64,000 bases of DNA from Lachnospiraceae bacterium (GCA_017416465.1 JAFQCK010000143.1:1-64000); one strand, 5' to 3'; counted from the stretch's first letter, positions 24,911 to 33,798 are shown. Made by a program: numbers and translations. The notes: generated by a model not told the origin, from the sequence alone.

Positions 24911-25229
24911 TAAATTGAAATATTTACTAAATGAATATAATTGGGATGATGGATTTGATTTGCCTAAAGAATTGTTGGAGAATTCTGATTGCGATTTGGC
25001 ATTGGCGTTAGAGATATTCTATTTAGCCGATGGATACTCTTATTTGATTGATAAAGCAAAGAGTACTCCATTAAAGGAGTGGAAGTTATTTGTAGAAAAA
25101 CTATATGTTGATATTTTAGCGGGTAAGTACATTCAGACTGCGTCGAATTTTGAAAATCCATTAACTAAGGTGCAAAGATATAAATTAAAAAAACAACAGA
25201 TACCAGATATATTTTTGATAGATTTATAA
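24903..25229 (+). CDS. DUF4274 domain protein
   Basis: This 108-residue protein has the DUF4274 hallmark YNWDDGFDLPKELLENSDCDLALALEIFYLADGY (split here: YNWDDGF at 13-19, CDLALALEIFYLADGY at 30-45). The family is of unknown function and is often found in toxin-immunity neighbourhoods. The start at ATG 24903 overlaps the preceding gene and has a GGAG site; the frame is open upstream but without a better start. The C-terminus is short (QQIPDIFLIDL). Confidence 0.75.
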   Translation: MNNKLKYLLNEYNWDDGFDLPKELLENSDCDLALALEIFYLADGYSYLIDKAKSTPLKEWKLFVEKLYVDILAGKYIQTASNFENPLTKVQRYKLKKQQIPDIFLIDL

Positions 25230-25320
25230 ATGCTATTCCCATTAAAGAAAAACTAGAATTTATTAATTCATATTACGCATAGAAAGTATATATCATAATT
25301 TTTATTGTAATGACAATGTA

Positions 25321-25349
25321 TTGATGTGTAATGAAAGAAGTGCTATGAT
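25321..25349 (+). promoter_or_regulatory. promoter of the antitoxin gene
   Basis: TTGATG (25321-25326), 17 bp and TATGAT (25344-25349), about 20 bp before the ribosome binding site. The leader is very short, typical of toxin-antitoxin operons. Confidence 0.6.
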
Positions 25350-25375
25350 ATAGAAAAAGTGAGGAGATGTATCTT

Positions 25376-25567
25376 ATGAATACAAATTTAAATGTTGAAG
25401 GTCTTCCGTTCATCGTTACCAAGAATAGCAAAGAAGCGTTGAGGGAACAAGCGGTTGCTATGCTGATGCTTGATTTGAAGCGAGCTGAGGAACGAGCTGA
25501 AATAGAAGGTTGGATTGATGCAGATGATTTGGAGCGGGAATTGGGGGTAATTGATTGGAAAAGATAA
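25376..25567 (+). CDS. type II antitoxin (Phd/RelB-like)
   Basis: This 63-residue acidic protein has a short beta-rich front (LNVEGLPFIVTKNSKEAL) followed by an amphipathic helix ending in LKRAEERAEIEGWIDADDLERELG. That ending is typical of Phd/YefM/RelB antitoxins that wrap around RelE/ParE toxins. It is followed, with 13 bp of overlap, by a RelE/ParE frame interrupted by a stop codon. I use ATG 25376, because GAGGAG lies 9 bases upstream; the in-frame ATG at 25367 touches that site. If the toxin is dead, this antitoxin may persist by drift or protect against related toxins. Confidence 0.7.
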   Translation: MNTNLNVEGLPFIVTKNSKEALREQAVAMLMLDLKRAEERAEIEGWIDADDLERELGVIDWKR

Positions 25568-25902
25568 AATATACTCCTGATGCAGCGGATAAACTACGTG
25601 CATTAAAATAGGCAACATCCGATGAATATGGTGGGGATAAAGCCAAGAAAATTATCAAAAGCATAACAGATGCAATAAGAGGGCTTTGCGATTATGAAGA
25701 AAAGGGTCCTAAAGTTTCGAAAATGTTTGATGTGGTGTCAGACTATCGGTATATATTTGTGTCTAGAAATTATGTGTTTTATAGGATAGAAGATAAATAC
25801 ATTCGAATAATTAATCTTTATCATGAGAAAGAGGATTTTATGTGGCAGTTGTTTGGAATTGATACTACACCTCAAGATATGATAGATTATTTGGATGAAT
25901 AG
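25555..25902 (+). pseudogene. RelE/ParE-family toxin interrupted by an in-frame TAG
   Basis: Starting at TTG 25555 the frame reads MEKIKYTPDAADKLRALK, then TAG (25609-25611). It then continues open for 96 codons with an unmistakable RelE/ParE body: DKAKKIIKSITDAIRGLCDYEEKGPKV, YRYIFVSRNYVFYRIEDKYIRIINLYHE and a normal C-terminus at 25902. Total length 115 codons fits the family. A single C-to-T change at 25609 (CAG to TAG) would explain the break. No start codon is placed to rescue the rest. A sequencing error cannot be excluded. Confidence 0.8.
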
Positions 25903-25941
25903 AACAGAAGATTAGAAGTTTGCAATGAGGAGAAATAGAAA

Positions 25942-26631
25942 ATGTCAGAGCAGGAATTAAGACAGGAAACATGTGAAATAGCAAAACTTTTTAGAAATGA
26001 AGAAGTGTTAGATGAAGAAATTTTAAGTAGGATAAAGGCTATGCCAGAAGTGATTCATGAGAAACTCCCTTCAACAGCTAACCTTTTTCTAGAATCAGTA
26101 TTGGAAGACAGATTGGAAATTACAAAAGTGCTTGTGGGAATGGGAACGGATATTCATTTGCAATGTAAACCAAGTTTAATCTCAGGAAATGCTTTAAATG
26201 TGGCACATTCACCAGAACAAGCTGATTATTTATTGAGTTTGGGAATTGAAATAGAAAAGAACCTGGTGTTAAGAGAAAGTTTTGTAAATCCAGCAATTAT
26301 GGCAGTAAAACATAATGACAAGAAAATGATGCTTTATTGGTTAAATAAGCAAAAGGTTCTTTTTTCACAAGAGAAAGAATTTTTGGATGCACTAATTAAC
26401 GAAACCATATATCAGGTTACTATTATGAATCAATATGATATGCTGGCATGTATTATTGCTGATGATGAGTTGTATTATGTGTTGAAGGAAATATATACGA
26501 AAGAAGATGATATGCAATCTATTAAATTACAACTTAGTTCTTTAAGAAAAATAACTGAGGAAGGTTTAGAAGAAAAGAAAAAGGAATTGAAAAAGATTCT
26601 AAATGAAACAAAAAAGAATCTGTCTATGTAA
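25942..26631 (+). CDS. ankyrin-repeat-like protein
   Basis: This 229-residue all-helical protein has at least one or two degenerate ankyrin units (LFLESVLEDRLEITKVLVGMGTDIHLQ, about 46-72, then a unit ending YLLSLGIEIE near 100 and another around 115-140). A charged coiled-coil tail follows (EEGLEEKKKELKKIL). Small ankyrin proteins in such islets often serve as immunity or regulatory partners, but nothing here proves it. A GAGGAG site precedes ATG 25942. The body of the protein is not otherwise recognised. Confidence 0.6.
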   Translation: MSEQELRQETCEIAKLFRNEEVLDEEILSRIKAMPEVIHEKLPSTANLFLESVLEDRLEITKVLVGMGTDIHLQCKPSLISGNALNVAHSPEQADYLLSLGIEIEKNLVLRESFVNPAIMAVKHNDKKMMLYWLNKQKVLFSQEKEFLDALINETIYQVTIMNQYDMLACIIADDELYYVLKEIYTKEDDMQSIKLQLSSLRKITEEGLEEKKKELKKILNETKKNLSM

Positions 26632-26704
26632 AAATTACACCTTACTTTCAGTTTTGTTAAGAGTTGAAAGCATACGAGAATTTGAAGTTGGTGGTGATAA
26701 TATT

Positions 26705-27328
26705 ATGAATAATCCGTGGAAGGATATTAGCTTATCTGATTATGAGAGGCATATGGCATTGGATTCTGTTCAGCAGTTGCAGGCGATGAATCAGATGATG
26801 AAAGGACAATTAAATCAATATGATATACAATCTGCTATGATACTTGGGATTGCAGGTGGTAATGGCTTGGAGCATGTTGATACTGAAAAATTAAACAAGG
26901 TTTATGGTGTGGATATAAATCAAGAATACCTAACAATAACCAAAAAGAGATATGAGAACATCTCTGATACATTGGAGTGTCTTTGTGTAGATTTGATTAG
27001 TGAGGCGGAAAAACTTCCGCAAGTAGATATGTTAATTGCGAACCTACTGATCGAATATATTGGATATGAATGTTTCAAAAAAGTAGTGACAGTGACAAAA
27101 CCTATATATGTATCGTGTATTATTCAGATAAATGTGGATGATAGCTTTGTATCAGATTCTCCTTATCTGCATGCGTTTGATGGTTTGGAGACTGTTCATC
27201 ATCAAATGGCTGAACAGGAACTGCAGAATAGTATGAATGAAATTGATTATCAGTTAATTCAGATGTTAGAACATCAGTTGCCGAATGGAAAGAAATTAGT
27301 ACAATTAGATTTCTATAAAAAACAGTAA
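26705..27328 (+). CDS. class I SAM-dependent methyltransferase
   Basis: This 207-residue protein has a Rossmann-type motif I, AMILGIAGGNGLEHV (about residues 45-59), with the acidic end of strand 2 in VYGVDINQEYL and motif IV-like VDMLIANLLIEYIG. The substrate is unknown. The frame is open upstream to 26603, but the ATG at 26705 (MNNPWKDISLSDYERHM) is preceded by GGTGGTG and matches the usual start of this family. It lies in the accessory islet between the ankyrin-like gene and the YdbC gene. Confidence 0.75.
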   Translation: MNNPWKDISLSDYERHMALDSVQQLQAMNQMMKGQLNQYDIQSAMILGIAGGNGLEHVDTEKLNKVYGVDINQEYLTITKKRYENISDTLECLCVDLISEAEKLPQVDMLIANLLIEYIGYECFKKVVTVTKPIYVSCIIQINVDDSFVSDSPYLHAFDGLETVHHQMAEQELQNSMNEIDYQLIQMLEHQLPNGKKLVQLDFYKKQ

Positions 27329-27404
27329 CAGAGAGATAATTCAAATTCAGGTTTCTGGTGAGTCTGAAGAAATGCAAGAATTTTAATTGTGTGGAGATGT
27401 AATT

Positions 27405-27626
27405 ATGAAGTTAAAGTATGAAATATATAAGCATATTGGTAAAATATCAGAACAAAATAATGGCTGGATTAAAGAAGTAAATTTAATTAGTTGGAATGAT
27501 AGAGAACCAGTGTATGACATAAGAACATGGACTTTGGACCATACCGAATATGGAAAAGGGGTAACTATTACACAAGGAGAAATGAAGAAACTTCAGGAAT
27601 TAATAAAAGATATGATAGTTTTTTGA
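27405..27626 (+). CDS. ydbC: PC4/YdbC-type single-strand nucleic-acid binding protein
   Basis: This 73-residue protein closely follows the bacterial PC4-like YdbC family (ssDNA binding; known from Lactococcus YdbC). The pattern is KYEIYKHIGKISE, then GWIKEVNLISWNDREPVYDIRTW and GKGVTITQGEMKKL. It is a homodimeric beta-sheet/helix fold that may assist transcription or replication. The start is ATG 27405 after GGAG; a TTG at 27387 is less likely. It is followed directly by an integrase-like relic. Confidence 0.85.
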   Translation: MKLKYEIYKHIGKISEQNNGWIKEVNLISWNDREPVYDIRTWTLDHTEYGKGVTITQGEMKKLQELIKDMIVF

Positions 27627-27750
27627 ATCCTATAGAGAAATTTATGACATAATCAATGATATGACAGAAGTATTAAATACATCGCAGATGCAGAAGTTAC
27701 AAGAAGTGTTGATAAATCGTTTGTCAGAGAATAACACAACTGATTTTTAG
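27625..27750 (+). pseudogene. relic of a tyrosine-recombinase (integrase) N-terminus
   Basis: A 41-codon open stretch reads ESYREIYDIINDM, then TEVLNTSQMQKLQEVLINRL and stops at 27750. The pattern 'L(T/N)xSQMxKLxEVL' is the usual opening of Lachnospiraceae phage-type integrases, just before the core-binding domain, which is absent here. The only internal ATG (27661) would give 29 residues. It suggests a mobile element once stood here. Confidence 0.35.
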
Positions 27751-27795
27751 ACTTTTTGGATACAGTTAATCTGTAAAAATGAAGTGATTATATCT

Positions 27796-27840
27796 ATTAG
27801 CGTCAAAATTGGGGATGATGACGATAAAGTTGACGCTAAT
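27796..27840. repeat. 11-bp inverted repeat ATTAGCGTCAA / TTGACGCTAAT
   Basis: Perfect arms at 27796-27806 and 27830-27840, separated by 23 bp, lie just after the integrase relic. It could be a recombinase or regulator site, or a hairpin. The surrounding 27751-28113 holds no gene, only this repeat, the terminator at 27940 and the promoter at 28007. Confidence 0.45.
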
Positions 27841-27939
27841 GACGTTAACGGAGAGAATGAAAAGTATACATAATTATAAATGAATTATGTGTTGTGAACA
27901 TAGCAAAATATCTTGAAAATATATTAGTTTAATAGACTC

Positions 27940-27975
27940 CGGGCTATGCGTAAAAGTATAGCCCGTAGTTTTTTT
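27940..27975 (+). terminator. strong intrinsic terminator
   Basis: CGGGCTAT / ATAGCCCG (27940-27947 and 27958-27965) followed by TAG and seven T residues. It closes the accessory islet on the right. Confidence 0.85.
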
Positions 27976-28006
27976 GATGTTTATTGGTGGAAAGAATGGT
28001 TGAGTG

Positions 28007-28015
28007 TGATATAAT
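28007..28015 (+). promoter_or_regulatory. extended -10 promoter of the lipoprotein gene
   Basis: TGATATAAT is an extended -10 (TGn plus perfect TATAAT at 28010-28015). No good -35 is visible, which is usual for this class. The leader is about 90 nt. Confidence 0.55.
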
Positions 28016-28113
28016 GATAAAAGAAATAAAAATTTGAAAGTTAGTTTCTTTTTAAGAGAATTAAGCTGATTGAAGGAATGTGAATTCTCATTTAGAGGAG
28101 AAAGGTGGACTAG

Positions 28114-29715
28114 ATGAAACATAAATATTTAAAGTTAACATTAATGTTATGCACAGCTTTATGTCTTGGTTTAACTTCATGTGGAGCTATAGAAAATGAC
28201 ATAAATAAAGAAAGTAACGTTAATAAAGAGAGTAATGTTAATAAAGAAAATGATAGTTTGAAAATAGAACAAGAAGAGATTGCTGTTCGTCCGTTGGGGA
28301 TTTATACAGGTGAATATAGTGAACAGGAATGGAGTCAGACTGATAATAAGATGCTTGCCGGTGTTATTTACCCAATATTCGGTCTTGAGAAGACTTGTGC
28401 TATAGACTATCCTAATCTTGCTAAAGCATTATCGGATTTAAGTGAACAAAAGAAATCTGATGCTATGGAAGAATATGAAGATATGATTTTAACTGCTCAA
28501 GATGAGCTGCTATATAATTTGGAATATTTCAATGGGTTAACTACGGAAAATACTGTAACTGTACGACGTTCCGATACTAATGTAACGAGTCTTTTGTTTC
28601 ATTACTATTCTTATCAGGGTGGTGCGCATGGTAATTATGGTTATGGAAGTGCAAATTATAATTCGCAGACAGGTCAACAAATAAAACTTGAAGATGTCAT
28701 TAGTAATACAAATAAATTGTCGGATTTAGTAGAAAAACATCTTTATGAAGTCTATGATACAGAGGCTTTTTATGAAAATATAGATTTGAAAACATATTTT
28801 TTGGAAGAAAAAAATCAAATCACATGGACTTTGGATTATAATGGGATTACGTTTTATTTCAACCCTTATGAAATTGCGCCTTATGCAGCAGGAACTTTTA
28901 TCATAACACTTACTTATGATGAGTATCCGGATTTGTTTGAGGGAAAATATATAGAAGTTCCAAAAAACTATGCCATAGAGATTTCCGACAATACAATATA
29001 TCATTATGATTTAAATGGCGATGGTGATGCAGAACAATTGTCGATTTGGAAGCGTGCCGACGAAAATTATGAATGTAACCAAATATGTATTAATATTGAC
29101 GAACAAATTATAGAGGATGATCTTAGTGCTTTTGATATGGATGTAGTTTTAGTTCATTTGGCAGATGATAAAAATTATTTGTATGTAGAGAGTACAAGCG
29201 AAAACGATTATAAGATTCTTACAGTATACGATTTGAGTAAAGGAATAGCAGTGAAGATAGATTCTGTTGCAGGTGGATTCTATACATCAGTCTTGGATGA
29301 AGAGAAATATGTGACAGTTAAGTTGATTATTACCAATCCTGAAGAATTCTTGCTGGATACTTATACGGATTTGTTAAGCACTGTCCATGGGCACAAGATT
29401 TATTCCGTAGGTAAAAATGGTCTGCCTGTTTCAGAAGATGAATTGTATGTTTTTGATTCTGAATATATATTTACTTTATTGCAGTCATTAGAGGTTGAAG
29501 TTGTGAATGAAGAATCCGGTAAAATAACCGGCAAAAAGATAATAGATGCCGGAACAAGGGTTGTTTATTGGCGTACTGATAATGAATCTGTAGCTGATTT
29601 AAAGTTGCCTGACGGTACTATTGGTCGTATAATATTAGATTCAGGTGAATGGCCTCGAACTATTAATAATGTTCCGATTGAAGAAATTTTTGATAATTTG
29701 TTGTTTGCAGGTTAA
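28114..29715 (+). CDS. lipoprotein with RsiV-like (DUF4163/DUF3298) domain
   Basis: This 533-residue surface lipoprotein has a signal peptide (MKHKYLKLTLMLCTALCLGL) with lipobox LTSC at residues 20-23. A tethering linker with three imperfect 6-residue repeats (NKESNV) follows. Residues about 60-280 match the DUF4163/DUF3298 pair found in RsiV-type proteins (SFHYYSY-like strand, QGGAHGNYGYGSANYNSQTG, then DEYPDLF). The remaining 250 residues are beta-rich and not recognised; a DLNGDGDAEQLSIW block looks like a calcium-binding or VCBS-like strand. RsiV relatives sense lysozyme, but no sigma-factor gene is adjacent. Confidence 0.75.
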   Translation: MKHKYLKLTLMLCTALCLGLTSCGAIENDINKESNVNKESNVNKENDSLKIEQEEIAVRPLGIYTGEYSEQEWSQTDNKMLAGVIYPIFGLEKTCAIDYPNLAKALSDLSEQKKSDAMEEYEDMILTAQDELLYNLEYFNGLTTENTVTVRRSDTNVTSLLFHYYSYQGGAHGNYGYGSANYNSQTGQQIKLEDVISNTNKLSDLVEKHLYEVYDTEAFYENIDLKTYFLEEKNQITWTLDYNGITFYFNPYEIAPYAAGTFIITLTYDEYPDLFEGKYIEVPKNYAIEISDNTIYHYDLNGDGDAEQLSIWKRADENYECNQICINIDEQIIEDDLSAFDMDVVLVHLADDKNYLYVESTSENDYKILTVYDLSKGIAVKIDSVAGGFYTSVLDEEKYVTVKLIITNPEEFLLDTYTDLLSTVHGHKIYSVGKNGLPVSEDELYVFDSEYIFTLLQSLEVEVVNEESGKITGKKIIDAGTRVVYWRTDNESVADLKLPDGTIGRIILDSGEWPRTINNVPIEEIFDNLLFAG

Positions 29716-29813
29716 CGACAAAGTAAAATAATTATATAACAAGGATTATTACAACATCAAACAAAAAAAGATATATATTGAATATTAATGTGAAGTGCAT
29801 AGGAGGAATCAAA

Positions 29814-30521
29814 GTGAGCAGTAGTTTTATTGAATGTAAAGATGTAGTAAAAGAATATAAAACCGGTGATATATGCATACGTGCAACCGACGGAATGAAT
29901 TTTACCATTAATAAAGGTGAATTTGTTGTTATGGTTGGACCATCGGGTGCAGGTAAGACCACTATTCTTAATATTTTAGGAGGAATGGACAGACTTACTT
30001 CGGGAAATATGATAGTGGATGGTGTGGATATTGGGAAATATTCTCATAAAGAGCTTACAACATACAGAAGACACGATATAGGATTTGTTTTTCAGTTCTA
30101 TAATCTTGTTCCGAATCTTACAGCTTTGGAAAATGTAGAACTTGCTAATCAGATTAGTAAAAACCCATTGTCTGCGAAGGATATTCTTTCTGAGGTTGGT
30201 CTTGAACACAGACTTAATAATTTTCCTGCACAGTTATCAGGTGGAGAACAACAAAGAGTATCAATAGCGAGAGCTTTAGCTAAGAATCCGAAACTTTTAC
30301 TTTGTGATGAACCTACAGGTGCATTAGATTACAATACTGGAAAACAGATTCTTAAACTTTTAAGTGACACCTGTAGAAAAAATAATATGACAGTAATTGT
30401 TATTACACATAACCAGGCTATTGCACCAATAGCTGACAGAGTAATAAAAATAAAAAATGGTAAGGTAAGTTCGGTTAAGATAAATGAAAATCCTCAGGCT
30501 GTGGAGGATGTAGAATGGTAG
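29814..30521 (+). CDS. ABC transporter ATP-binding protein, MacB/LolD type
   Basis: This 235-residue ATPase has Walker [10 protein letters not shown] (about 42-50), Q-loop in [10 protein letters not shown], signature [10 protein letters not shown], Walker [13 protein letters not shown] and H-loop VITHNQ. The [12 protein letters not shown] segment places it in the MacB/LolD/FtsE branch, which works with FtsX-like permeases. The start is GTG 29814 ([15 protein letters not shown]) with AGGAGG upstream. It overlaps the permease gene by 7 bp. The pair probably acts by mechanotransmission on lipids, peptides or toxic compounds. Confidence 0.92.
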   Translation: MSSSFIECKDVVKEYKTGDICIRATDGMNFTINKGEFVVMVGPSGAGKTTILNILGGMDRLTSGNMIVDGVDIGKYSHKELTTYRRHDIGFVFQFYNLVPNLTALENVELANQISKNPLSAKDILSEVGLEHRLNNFPAQLSGGEQQRVSIARALAKNPKLLLCDEPTGALDYNTGKQILKLLSDTCRKNNMTVIVITHNQAIAPIADRVIKIKNGKVSSVKINENPQAVEDVEW

Positions 30522-32923
30522 GAATGAAATTAAAGGCTTATAGAAAAGATTTCTTCATGGAAATAAAACATACATATAGCAGATTTCTTTCTATTATGTG
30601 TATTGTTGCACTTGGTGTTGCGTTTTATTCGGGAATCCGTTCATCGGGCCCTGATATGAAGATATCTGCCGATAAGATGTATGATGAGTGTAAAATTTAT
30701 GATTTAAAGATATATTCTTTACAAGGACTTACAAATGAAGATGTAGAAAAAATAAAGTCGATAGAAGGTATAGATAAAGTAGAAGGTGCATATTCGGCTG
30801 ATGTTGTAGACATTAGTGGCTCGCAGGAAAGAATTATTAAAGTTTCTTCAATGACAGAAGATGTTAATAGGATGCATCTGGTTAAAGGGCGTTATCCGGA
30901 AAATTCTAAAGAATGTATGGTTGATGAAACTTATTTTAATAATGCAGGTTATGAAATAGGAGATACGGTAACCGTAAAATCGGGAAAACAGGATATGCCT
31001 GTCGAATATATGTTTAAAGAAATAAGCTATGAAATAGTCGGAGTATATAACAATCCATTATTTTTAAAAGTGGATCATGGAGATACAGAAATTGGAAATG
31101 GTAAAATAGATGGATTTATGACTATTGTTTCAGAAGATTTTGCATTTCCTACATTTACAGAGATTAATGTTTTAGCAAAAGATGTAATTGATTATTTATG
31201 TTATGATGATGAATATGTTGATAAGATAGATGAAGTTTCAAAAAAGATAAAAAATGCAGACGAGAAATATATAGTTACAGACAGAAGAGTTGTGCAATCT
31301 TATTATGAGTTTGAAATGGATGGTGACAGAATAGACAGGGTAGGAGATATTGTTCCTATAATCTTTTATATTGTTGCTGCACTTGTAAGTCTTACTACTA
31401 TGACACGAATGGTGGATGAGCAAAGAACTTTAATAGGAACATATAAGGCGTTAGGTTATGGAAAAACTATAATAGCTATGAAGTATATCTTATATGCATT
31501 TTTAGCTACTATATTTGGAAGCGTTATTGGAGCAGCTGTAGGTAGCTTAGTGTTACCAAAAGTTATTATTAATGCATACAAGCTATTGTATGCCAACATA
31601 TATTTGATTGAAACCCCAATTAACATAAGACATTGTTTGGTATCAGTAGGAATATCAATGCTTTGCGTTATAGGAGCAACAATGATTTCATGTTATAGAA
31701 GTCTTAGTACAAGTGCAGCTGAGCTTATGCGACCTGTTGCACCTAAAAATGGAAAGAACATTCTTTTGGAAAAGATACCGTTTATATGGAAAAGAATGAG
31801 TTTTACATGGAAGTCGGTTTTTAGAAATATTTCAAGATATAAGAAGAGAATATTTATGACTATATTTGGAATATGTGGTTGTATGTCACTTCTTTTAGTT
31901 GGATTTGGAATAAAAGATTCTATTGGAACAATTGTTGCCTCTCAATACGAAGATTTGCATAAGTATGATTTGTATGCAAAATATAGCGCTGGATATAATG
32001 GAGAAGAGATAAGAATAATTAATGATTTTTATGATTCTAAAAAAGAGATTGACTCGTACATTAATATGTATTCAGCAACTGCACAGATATCTAATGGTAA
32101 GAAAAATATTAGTGGATATATTTATGCAATAGATGATGTGGAAAAATTCAAAGATTTTATAATATTTGGAACCGGTGACAATATACCTGAGATTACAGAT
32201 GATGGTGTTGTCATTACAAAAAAACTTTCAATATTATTAAATTTGAAAGTTGGAGATGAGATAGAATTAAAAGGTGCAAATGGTGAAGAAGGACCAAAGG
32301 TAAAGATAACAGGAATTGCAAAAAATTATATATTTCATTATGTTTATATGAGTAAAGAGTGTTATGAAGGTTTATATGGAACAGATTATTTGTATAATCA
32401 GACTTTGATAAAACATAATTCTGATAAAGATTTAAGCGAGGAATTACTTAAAAATAAATATATAGTTTCAGTTTCGACCTCGAAATCACTTAGAAATAAT
32501 TTTGAAAATATGTTAGAAGGTCTTGATATTATTATTCTTGTCATCATAGTCTCAGCAGGTGGCCTTGCGTTTGTAGTATTGTATAACCTTAATAATATAA
32601 ATATATGTGAGAGAGTGCGAGAACTTGCAACCCTAAAAGTGTTAGGATTTTATGATATGGATGTGTCAGCATATATATTCAGAGAAAATGTTATATTAAC
32701 ATTGGTTGGAGTATTAACAGGCTTCCTTGGTGGAAATCTTTTGCATGAATTTGTAATGGATACAATAGAGGTTGATATGGTTATGTTTGGAAGAAATATT
32801 GAACTTCCAAGTTATATATATGCGACACTTATTACTCTTACGTTTGCAGTGTTAATTAATCTGACAATGCACTTTAAATTAAAGAAGATTGATATGACAA
32901 CATCTCTTAAGAGTGTTGACTAG
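30515..32923 (+). CDS. FtsX-like ABC transporter permease
   Basis: This 802-residue integral membrane protein has the MacB/FtsX layout in its large two-unit form. A first membrane helix (about 22-40) is followed by a large extracytoplasmic domain (45-270) and three helices (about 275-400). A second extracytoplasmic segment (about 480-660) and a final FtsX block (670-790, with ERVRELATLKVLGF) follow. The motif MVDEQRTLIGTYKALGYGK in the first block is the coupling region that contacts the ATPase. It overlaps the ATPase gene, so the two form one exporter. Confidence 0.9.
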   Translation: MVGMKLKAYRKDFFMEIKHTYSRFLSIMCIVALGVAFYSGIRSSGPDMKISADKMYDECKIYDLKIYSLQGLTNEDVEKIKSIEGIDKVEGAYSADVVDISGSQERIIKVSSMTEDVNRMHLVKGRYPENSKECMVDETYFNNAGYEIGDTVTVKSGKQDMPVEYMFKEISYEIVGVYNNPLFLKVDHGDTEIGNGKIDGFMTIVSEDFAFPTFTEINVLAKDVIDYLCYDDEYVDKIDEVSKKIKNADEKYIVTDRRVVQSYYEFEMDGDRIDRVGDIVPIIFYIVAALVSLTTMTRMVDEQRTLIGTYKALGYGKTIIAMKYILYAFLATIFGSVIGAAVGSLVLPKVIINAYKLLYANIYLIETPINIRHCLVSVGISMLCVIGATMISCYRSLSTSAAELMRPVAPKNGKNILLEKIPFIWKRMSFTWKSVFRNISRYKKRIFMTIFGICGCMSLLLVGFGIKDSIGTIVASQYEDLHKYDLYAKYSAGYNGEEIRIINDFYDSKKEIDSYINMYSATAQISNGKKNISGYIYAIDDVEKFKDFIIFGTGDNIPEITDDGVVITKKLSILLNLKVGDEIELKGANGEEGPKVKITGIAKNYIFHYVYMSKECYEGLYGTDYLYNQTLIKHNSDKDLSEELLKNKYIVSVSTSKSLRNNFENMLEGLDIIILVIIVSAGGLAFVVLYNLNNINICERVRELATLKVLGFYDMDVSAYIFRENVILTLVGVLTGFLGGNLLHEFVMDTIEVDMVMFGRNIELPSYIYATLITLTFAVLINLTMHFKLKKIDMTTSLKSVD

Positions 32924-32939
32924 AAAGGAAGAAAAAAGA

Positions 32940-33716
32940 ATGAATTTCAGACCTTGTATAGATGTTCATAATGGAAAGGTTAAACAGATTGTAGGTTCAT
33001 CTCTTAAAGATGAAGGAAATGTAGCTAAAGAAAACTTTGTATCAGAGAAAAATGCGGATTATTATGCAAGACTTTACAAAGAAAATGAACTTTATGGAGG
33101 ACATATAATTCTTCTTAATGCGGTAGATTCTGAGTATTATGAAGAAACAAAGAAGCAGGCATTTTTAGCACTTTCAGAATTTGAGGGAGGTATGCAGATA
33201 GGTGGTGGAATAACTGCAGAAAATGCTAATGAATTTATTGAGGCGGGAGCATCTCATGTCATAGTTACATCATATGTGTTTAAAGACGGAAAGATTAATT
33301 ATGAAAATTTGGAAAAAATCAGTAAAGCAGTTGGAAAAGAAAGACTTGTTTTAGATGTAAGTTGCAGAAAAAAAGATGATAAATATTTTGTTGTAACTGA
33401 CAGATGGCAGAAGTTTACAGAAGAAGAAGTTACAAAAGAGTTATTTGAGAAACTTGCAAAAAACTGTGATGAATTTTTGGTTCATGCAGTAGATGTTGAG
33501 GGAAAGAATGCAGGGATAGATAAAGAATTAGTTGAAATTCTAGGGAAAGCAGATGATGTTAAAATAACATATGCAGGTGGCATACGTTCGATTGATGATA
33601 TTGAGAGACTTAGGGCGTACGGGAATGATAAGTTGGATTTTACGATAGGTAGTGCACTTGATATCTTTGGAGGAGATTTGGTGTTTAAAAAGATTGTTGA
33701 TTGGTGTAAAAAGTAA
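32940..33716 (+). CDS. hisA: eukaryotic-type HisA (ProFAR isomerase, HIS6-like)
   Basis: This 258-residue TIM-barrel enzyme carries out the fourth step of histidine synthesis (isomerisation of the ProFAR aminoaldose to PRFAR). The sequence follows the eukaryotic HIS6 branch rather than common bacterial HisA: FRPCIDVHNGKVKQIVGSSL, GGHIILLN, LQ/MQIGGGITAENA, SHVIVTSYVF and LDVSCRKKD. The barrel Asp acids are in CIDVHNG and HAVDVEG. It lies 16 bp after the exporter permease, away from any other his gene. The start is ATG 32940 after GAAAGGAAG. Confidence 0.9.
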   Translation: MNFRPCIDVHNGKVKQIVGSSLKDEGNVAKENFVSEKNADYYARLYKENELYGGHIILLNAVDSEYYEETKKQAFLALSEFEGGMQIGGGITAENANEFIEAGASHVIVTSYVFKDGKINYENLEKISKAVGKERLVLDVSCRKKDDKYFVVTDRWQKFTEEEVTKELFEKLAKNCDEFLVHAVDVEGKNAGIDKELVEILGKADDVKITYAGGIRSIDDIERLRAYGNDKLDFTIGSALDIFGGDLVFKKIVDWCKK

Positions 33717-33798
33717 AAATACAGTAAATTATACATAATTAACAAGAAAAAAATAGTATTATGGAATTTTGATCAGTTGATAATTGTGAATAATAGAC

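Noticed and set aside
28190-28257. Minisatellite in the lipoprotein gene
   Set aside because: Only three imperfect 18-bp units encoding a flexible NKESNV linker after the lipobox. This is ordinary tether sequence.
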